A stretch of DNA of 64,000 bases. Origin: Brachionus manjavacas. Lineage: Eukaryota > Rotifera > Eurotatoria > Ploima > Brachionidae. A program made the position numbers and the translations under genes. The notes under the pieces are model-generated. The model was given only the letters and a program-made list of their open reading frames with translations, did no database searches and was not told the origin of the DNA. Shown in pieces: positions 11,301 to 20,300 of this stretch. The first letter of the stretch is position 1. Each line of letters opens with the position of its first letter. The stretch is taken from NCBI GenBank assembly GCA_019054805.1, contig JAHQIY010000012.1, forward strand, positions 1,240,001-1,304,000. The letters are read 5' to 3'.

Positions 11301-14300
11301 GGCCTTTAGTGTGATGGTTCACGATATTCAAAAGAGAGAAAAGTTTGTTCGCCATTGTGTCAATTTCATCAAAAGAAACAGATTCGATGGTCTTGACTTG
11401 GACTGGGAGTATCCGGGATCAAGAGAAGGATCAAGACCAACTGACAAACAATTGTTTACTATTTTAGTCAAAGAATTGAGAGAAGCATTTGAACCATTTG
11501 GCTTTTTGTTGACAGCAGCAGTAGCAGCTGGTCATGAGAATATTATCAAAGCTTATGAAATTGATAAACTAGCGCAGTAAGTTTAAAATTATTATTCATT
11601 TATTTTTTTAATTAGCTCCTTTTTTTTCAATCAATTACAATTTTTTTATTGACTGTTAAATTTTTCTTGAAATTTTGTTTACCTGTTATTTATATTAAAA
11701 AGATCACTTTTGGCACTTCTAAATGTAAATATTTTAATCAAAAAGAGAAAAATAGAAAGATTACTTTTATATTTTTTGATTTTTTAAAAATAGAAGATTT
11801 TCATTTCCTACGCTTTTATTCAATTTTAAAAATGTGATTTTTTAAGCAAAAAATTATTTTGTCAAAAATTTCAAGAAATAATAAAATGAGGATTCTTTTA
11901 CATTTTTTTTTCTAAAAAATTTAAAATATTGTTAAACCGTATGAACCCAACACTTAGATTGCCAAAACATAGTTTCCTAGAGATCAAAATAATTAATTTT
12001 TTTGAATTTATTCACGATTTAACTGTTATTATTTAATTAGTTTCTAAAAATTTAATAACCAAAAATTTTTATTTTTATCTTAAAATTAATAATAATAATA
12101 AGATCTTATTATATCTTGTACATATAAAATTTTTCAATTTTTTTTTTTTGATTAAGATATTACAAGAAAACATAAAAAATCCTAAAAAAAACTTAAAAGA
12201 GTAAAAAATTTTGGTAAAATTCTCCGATTATGTCAAGTTCTTTATATAATTTATATAGTTTAAATGTCGAGTTAAGAACACTTTATGGTTTTATTAAGGG
12301 AACTTGAAAAAGTTAAACGAAGAGCGACTAAGTTAATCGCTAGTTTGCAAGATCTTGATCACTCACTGCTTTAATTGAAATTCGGTTTAGCTGATCTTAG
12401 AATAAGACAACTTAAAGGTGATTTGATTCAAATATTTAAGATTTTGAATAAATGGAAAAAATTAATTTTGTAAACAGGATAAATTAAAGCCTAAACAAAA
12501 TAATAATTTCAAATTGTTTTAATAGCAGATTTTATTTATATATTTATACAAATAGCCCAAGGGCCAGCTGTTTGGAGATCGCACTCTCTTCTTTCAGCAG
12601 ATGAAACAAAAAAAATTTTTTATTAAATAATAAAAAATTCTCTTGATAGAAATAAGAAGAAATGAAAAAATTAAAAAAAGCCCAAACAATATGAATTTTT
12701 TGCCGTTCCAGGTTAATGCGGCAGCCTAGTTAAAGTCAAAGTTATAATTTATTCATTTTTTACAATAATTTTATTTTTTTTTTAAGTCTAAATCACTTTT
12801 TTTCCATGCTTTTAATAACCAAAAATTAAAAAAAAAATCATAAATCAATATTTTAAATTCTCTTTCATTTAAGTTTTGTTTTGTTTCCATTAGAAGCCTT
12901 GAGCCCATCTAACCGATCTCTTCATTAGACGTTTCGGAGCAAGTATTTTTGCTCCTTCTTAACTTAAGCACTCATGGTTAAAAAATTGTAAATTTTCGTG
13001 CAAACCTTCCTAAAATTACTAAACAAAAATATTCTTTTTCATTAATCTAAAATGTAAAATTAACCTTATAAACTTTGATGATGAAAAAAACATTTAACAA
13101 AATATGTTTCACTATATTTAGCAATCAACAATTAATTTTAATAAACTGGAAATTATTAATCATCATATTAAGTATCAAAATTTTGAAATTTATCCATTTA
13201 TTGTCTCTTGATCTATTCTTAGTAGAATTTTTTTGCAATTTGTAATTTTACTTATTTAAATGCTAAAATTCTTTCATCGCTAATTAAATAATTTTGAATA
13301 ATTTTAAAAATTTTATTTTTCAATTTTAAGTAAACATACATTTGACTAAAAAGACTCTTAATATTTGTGCACAATATTTTTAGTAAAAAAACCATAAATA
13401 AATCAAAATATAATAATATTAATTTTGTGTCATTTTTTTTATTTAAAATCAACATAAATAGTAAGAATACCAAAAAAAAAATTAATTTTTCCATTTAATC
13501 AATAAAATAAAAAAAAAAGCTTGTTCAAGTTCTCTATCCGAATCTTCTTCAGATTCAAGTATGGCATTCTCTTCGTTCTGAATACAGTCCGCTAGTTGAT
13601 GTTGTAGGCACAAACTTGTTTTCTTTTTAGATCCTCGCTTTGGCTTGTTCAAAGGTACATCCAAGCCAATATCATTGAAGTTCATCAATTCTTATAAAAA
13701 AAATATTAATAAATTTAAGGAAATTTTTTTTTTTATATTTAAAAAATACTTACTAAGCTTGTAACAACATGCTATTGAATGACAACAAAAATAATTTTTT
13801 AGCCAGTATGAACAAGTGCAAGAACTTAGTTTCCAATTTTCACGATTGACTTTGACCATTCTAATTGAGTTTAACGATTGAGTTTAATTGAAATAATTGA
13901 GTTTAATTGAAACATCATCTAATCCAATGTTTTCCAAGTTTTTGATTCTAAAATCGATAAATATTGCTTGCCTTCATTACGTGTAAAAACACTTTTTTTG
14001 CCACTTTTTACTATGTATACGTCGTTGATATGTCGAAATGGTTTCGACTTCTTGTTTTACTTGTAGGCGAATTGTAAGTCATTGTTGTCAATAATCGGCT
14101 CGTCATTGAATTCTTTTAAATTATTGTTTTCTATTTTAACGATTTTGTTTGTTTTACGATTTATACGTATAACACGCTCGAATCTCATTTGAGACCAAAA
14201 ACGGACAAGATTTTCTCTACATTCGTTCAAAAATTCTATTATGCCAAGTCTGGTTTTGACAAAATGCTTGATTTTCGCATGTGTTGATTCAAGAGCGTTT

Positions 14301-17300
14301 GTTCTACTGGGTAATCCACTGCAAAACCCTTCAGACCAGCCATTGTTTTTGTTAACGCTTTTTTTTTTAATTCAGACAAAAATTTATCAACATTTGTATC
14401 TTTACATTTCCATTTTTTTTCGAATAACTCACATCCAATTTTAAAAAATCGTCACGGTTATGACATAACTTCCAGATCGACTATCTTTTTTGGATTGTGT
14501 TGTTCCCGATGATTCGAATGTGTCTCTTCTGATTCTTTGAATTTGCATCTTTTACCATCGATTAATTCTAAAACCAAAGCTGCTCTACAGCCATGTCCCA
14601 TGAACCGACAATAATATCGACTAATACCATCTTGTTTTCTCTTTAGCTCCCAAAATTCCCGTTTATCTCACCGTTTTGTACTTTTTATTCAATTTTCTTA
14701 AAATTATTAAAAAATTCAGGTAGTTTGAATTCAATATTCTTATCCTCTGTTTAGACTCTTTCAATACTTTTTGATATGAAAATGAATCCGCTTCATTGAG
14801 ACTTTCGTCTTCAGGATTGAGTAATATGCTTTCGCTTGATTTGGTCTGATCTACTGATTGCATGTTGAGTACAGTGAAGTTGATTTTAATTTATTTTTTT
14901 TTTAATTTTGTTTAGCTGTTACAAAAATGTTTACTATTTTTATAATGAATTTCAAGTCTTTTACTAATTAACGAGTACTTAATTTGATGTCAATTAAAAG
15001 TTATGACTTAAACTAAATTTTTTTCTAATAATTAACAAACACAAAAACCATAAAATGTTAAAAAGATAAATTCTATTTCTTTATCACCTATTTTTAAATG
15101 TGCGTTATTCAACGAAATATATTTTTTGTCCGGAGGCTGGACTTTATGGATAAATGCAGATAATTCTGACCGATATAATTTTAAGATTATGGTTTTAATG
15201 AAATAAAGGATATGGGGCAATCAGGTCTAAAATAGGACTTTTTACATTTTTTAACTTTTCTATAGTGATTCTTGTAGATCTTGATGCGCTGATTCCAAAT
15301 ATATGTGTATTTTTTGTCCTAGGTAATTATTTTATGAATTATAGCCTTCGGAAGTTTTTAAGGGTATATTAGGTTTTTAAGCCATAACTTGGTCAAATTA
15401 TATCATTTTTTTATAAAAAATACACCAAAATGCTCAGAAAAGAGCGAAGAATCTGAAAATAATAGTATCAAGTCAAAAAAATCACGTAAAAAATGAACTA
15501 TCCTTGAAAAACCAAAAATTAGCTATGCTTACCTTTAGACCCCCCAGGTACCCCCATGTCAAAGGACACCCCCTCAAAAAAAAATGAATTTTTTTCGGGT
15601 TGCTCAGTGTCTAAAACATACTAGAAAATCAGATCCTGCATTGAAACCCTTCTTGGAAAACTTTTATCTATCAAAGAAGTTTTATTAATCAATTGGTTTA
15701 ATATTGGAAAAAGCTGGATAAAATAACTTTTTTAAAAGACAAAAAATATTTTTTAATTTATTATTTCAATTATTCAGTATCTGAAATGTCGTCATCGTTT
15801 AAAATTGTATCATCATTTTCAAAATTATCTTGTTTACTGCAGTCAAAGCAAAAATTATAAAAAGTTTTGCTTTTATTTGATACAATCTTTTTCGGATTTT
15901 GTCTTGCAAAGCCTTAGTACCAAATTACACTTGTTACATGGGAGCAGGCCCCAAAAATCCTTGAACCAGCTTTCCAGTCGCAATACCATTCTTGAATCGG
16001 ATCCATTGATGAACATGATGAATATCTTATCCATGTATTGTGAATTACTTGAGATGAAAATCTTGAATTTATTTTTACCCTTATTAGTTCTTGAGCTTCT
16101 TCAAAATATTCAAACTGATAATTCTCACTATCATTCATATGCTCGATTGTATAAGACAAAGACTGTTTTAATTGATAAATACCAAAAGTAAGAGATTTTA
16201 TATAATCTTCACTTAATACTGGAAAGCCTAACTCATCTAATTAACTGCACGAGTTTTTGAAAATCTCCTTGAGTATTTAGCTACTTCATTTTTTAAATTA
16301 TTTTCTTCATTTGCTTTCTCAACCATTTGTTTATACAGATCAATCTTTCCGGTGTCATTCGTTGAAGCCAATGCTGGTCTAAATTTGTTTATTAAAGCAC
16401 AAACCAACTTAAAATCTTTTTCTAAAGTTCTAATGTCTCGATTAGAAATAACATTGTAAAAATATTTCCAACGCTTAATTCTTCCATTAGCTGACCCAAC
16501 AACCCATCTTATTTTTGAAACCACCCTTGAACTATTAGCATCTCTTGTTGAATGCTGCTTTTGGCCTTTTAAATAGCTAGGCATTTTTGGTTGTAAATTT
16601 TTGTTCTTCATAAAATCTAGACAATCACGAAAACCTCTATCAAACACAAACAAGTCATCAGGCAAAAACCAATTTTCAATATGATCCATTTTTGTAAATA
16701 TATCTTTAGTAATGCTTGCATCGTTGTTTTTACCATTTGCAATATATGGACCGACTGTTTCAATTAGGGTTCCATCACTTGCACATACATTCATAAATTT
16801 TAGAAGACAGCGTTTTTTATGATCTGAATAAGATTGCTTTTGAAAGCTATATGAAGATGACTTTTCTATATAAATGTACGTCGCGTCCCAAATTGTTATA
16901 ACATCATGCTAATTTGCATTTAAAAGAATTTTAGACATGTTAGTGGTATGTTTTGAAATTATTTCATCTCTTGAGAATGCAATGAATCCAATATGGAGTG
17001 GTGTAAACATTTCCAATAAAATCTCTCACCTGTCTAACTGACCTTTTTATTTGATCATATGATGCTATTGGTAAGAAGGCGGATATTTCTTTTAAAGTAA
17101 CACCGGTTCTAAGCTTAGTTAGATAGAACCCTAAAGCATTGATCAATGAAACATTGCCAGTAATGTTTGAACAAGAAATCATTTGATAAAGTTCTTCAAA
17201 ATCATTTTTAGAAAGTCCAGTCAAAATATGACACCTTTTGTCGTCTATGCTCGCGTAGTCTAAACAAACAGAGTCAGTGGTTACGCTTGGGCCTGGTTGA

Positions 17301-20300
17301 TTTATATGATTTGTTTCTTCAATTGGATCTTGATAAATGTCATCACTAACATTTTGCACTACTTCCTCTAGAAGGAGTTCATTGTAGAATTCACTCTTGT
17401 TAGGATAAAATTGAGACAGCTTCTTATGACAATCACAACACACCGATTTATACTTTTTCCATTCAATACCCAATGAAAATAATGCAGCTTTTAACCATGC
17501 TGATGTGATTCCCACTTTGTTTTTCTTAAGCTTTTCATTCGAATCAAGTCTACGAAGACAGTAAGCACACGTACGATGAAGATTACTCATTTTGAGTTTT
17601 TGTAAATAAGTTGTTTATTAAATTGGTTGTTTGAGTTTTTATACGGAGAATATCAGCGTGGTAAAGGACTACAGAAAAATAAATACATTTATAACATAAA
17701 TCACATTCTATTTTACCTTCACCTTTTAGAAAAGTATATATATATGAGTGGGGAGTGCTTTTTATCCAGCTTTTTCCAATATTAAACCAATTGATTAATA
17801 AAACTTCTTTGATAGATAAAAGTTTTCCAAGAAGGGTTTCAATGCAGGATCTGATTTTCTAGTATGTTTTAGACACTGAGCAACCCGAAAAAAATTCATT
17901 TTTTTTTGGGGGGGTGTCCTTTGACATGGGGGTACCCGGGGGGTCTAAAGGTAAGCATAGCCAATTTTTGGTTTTTCAAGGATAGTTCATTTTTTACGTG
18001 ATTTTTTTGACTTGATACTATTATTTTCAGATTCTTCGCTCTTTTCTGAGCATTTTGGTGTATTTTTTATAAAAAAATGATAAAATTTGACCAAGTTATG
18101 GCTTAAAAACCTAATATACCCTTAAAAACTTCCGAAGGCTATAATTCATAAAATAATTACCTAGGACAAAAAATACACATATATTTGGAATCAGCGCGTC
18201 AAGATCTACAAGAATCACTATAGAAAAGTTAAAAAATGTAAAAAGTCCTATTTTAGACCTGATTGCCCCATATCCTTTATTTCATTAAAAAAAAATATAT
18301 TATATTTAATATTAAAATATCATTTAAAGCCATAATATGGACACCTTAATGAGAATTTTAAATTTGTCTTTAAAATTTTCAAACAAATATTTTTTAAAAA
18401 TCAGCTTAAGATCAATTGGAAAAAAAAATTTTTTTCATTAAATCAAAATAACAAACACTTTGTGTTAAATTAAAAAGATTTTAAAAAAGCTTTTTTCATT
18501 ATTTTTATTAAGATTTTTATTACATTAAATTTTGATCATGTGATCATGAACATAAACTTCAAGTTGCCGTTAAATGAAACATTGCTTGTTTCACCTTTTA
18601 TAGCTTACCGAAAAATATGCAATTCAAAATCCATATTATTACGAATTTAAATTTTGTATTGGAATTTTTGTATGGAAATTCACAATGTCCAAGGTAAAGT
18701 TAATCAACTTTTTAATGAAATCGATAAAGATGCCGCTTTCACAAGAGATAGTGTAATATCAACAGGAATTTTTTTATGAAAAATTTCAGAGTTGTTTAAA
18801 AGTATCAAGTCAAGTCCAAGTGCGCACTTTTATTTTGGGCTTTAAAAAATTTATTTTCTTTTTTAATATAAAGTTGATAAGAAAAATTATTTGATAAAGA
18901 CTGGCCCTTATTGACAGAATTAATAAGCAAGAATTTTATTAAATAAACTAATGTAAAACAATGCTAAGATAGATTAGTCAATTTATTTCTCAAAATTAGC
19001 TAATCTAGTCATTGATGAAGTATTTTTACTTTTATTTTTATTTTTTTTTTCTCTCTTTTTAAAATCAGCTATGATGGGTGGTTTTACTAAAATTTTAAAA
19101 AAAATATTTTATACCTGTTGCTTAAATAATTTAGTTTGTGTCCATTATATTTAATTGGGGAAAAAACATATAAAATATTTACAAATTGTTTATTTTATTA
19201 AAAAGAACATTTTTTTATACAAAGATATTTTGAAACATTATACAAAAAATTTTGAATAATCAATATTTCTACTGTTTAACTAAAGCACCTTCTGCTTTCG
19301 ACTTACGATCTTCTTTAGCCTTCTGTTCAATCGCTTCACGTATTTATTTTGTAGGTATTGTTACAAACTTTAAGTTTACCGCTAAAGCTATAATTTGCTA
19401 ACAATAATAATTTTTCATTTAATAGGCAATTAATATTATTTTTCATTTTCTCCTTTTAAATATATTCTATGTTTTGGCTTTTTATTATTTTCTATTTACT
19501 CTATTTTTATAAATTTTTAAAAAAATGTTTTTCATTTTTTGTGTTTTGATTCATTCCCCCTAACAAATATTTTTTAAATTTAAAATGATGTGTATAATAA
19601 GGTTTCAAAAATTCAAAATATAAAGTTGATCTCATTAAAAATTGTAGAATATCATTGAGACATCTAAAAGAAATCAGTTTCAGAGTCTTTTTTTAATAAA
19701 TTGGATTTAAATGAAAAGGGCAAAATTATACGAAATTGAGGTACAATCTAAAAAAAACGCTTACCCAATTACTTCCAATTCTAAAATAACTTGAAATATT
19801 GTCGAAAATTAAAAAAAAATGAAAGACTTTGTTATCAGTTTCTATCATCTGATTGAATCTGATATCAGCTAAAACCGGTTTTGGAAAAAAATGGTACAAA
19901 AAGATATCATCTGATACCACATATCATTTGCTGTCAGCTAATATAATCTGATATCATATGACATCAGCTGAAGGCTATTACAAATTTAATGCCGGCACTG
20001 TATATATTTTCTTTTACAATAAAGTTTTTTAAAATTTTTTATATGGTTGTTGTTAAACATTTGAACAAAGACATTTAAACTTTTTGTACCATATTTAAAA
20101 AGCTCAAAATAATTATTCAATTATTAAATATTTCAAGATTTAAAAATTCTCTGTATTCGTTCTGGTGGTAGTATTCTCTGTATTACAATTACATTTCGGA
20201 AGTGAACACCAGAGATTTCAAAATCAACTCAACCTTGATTGAATTTAAATTAGAAGCTTTAATAATAAAAAGTTATTTTATAAATCCAAATAAAAGCGAA

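Noticed and set aside
15805-16191. Plus-strand 128-codon frame
   Set aside because: It is antisense to the SWIM-like C-terminus of the TTAA transposon's transposase, which reads sensibly on the minus strand.
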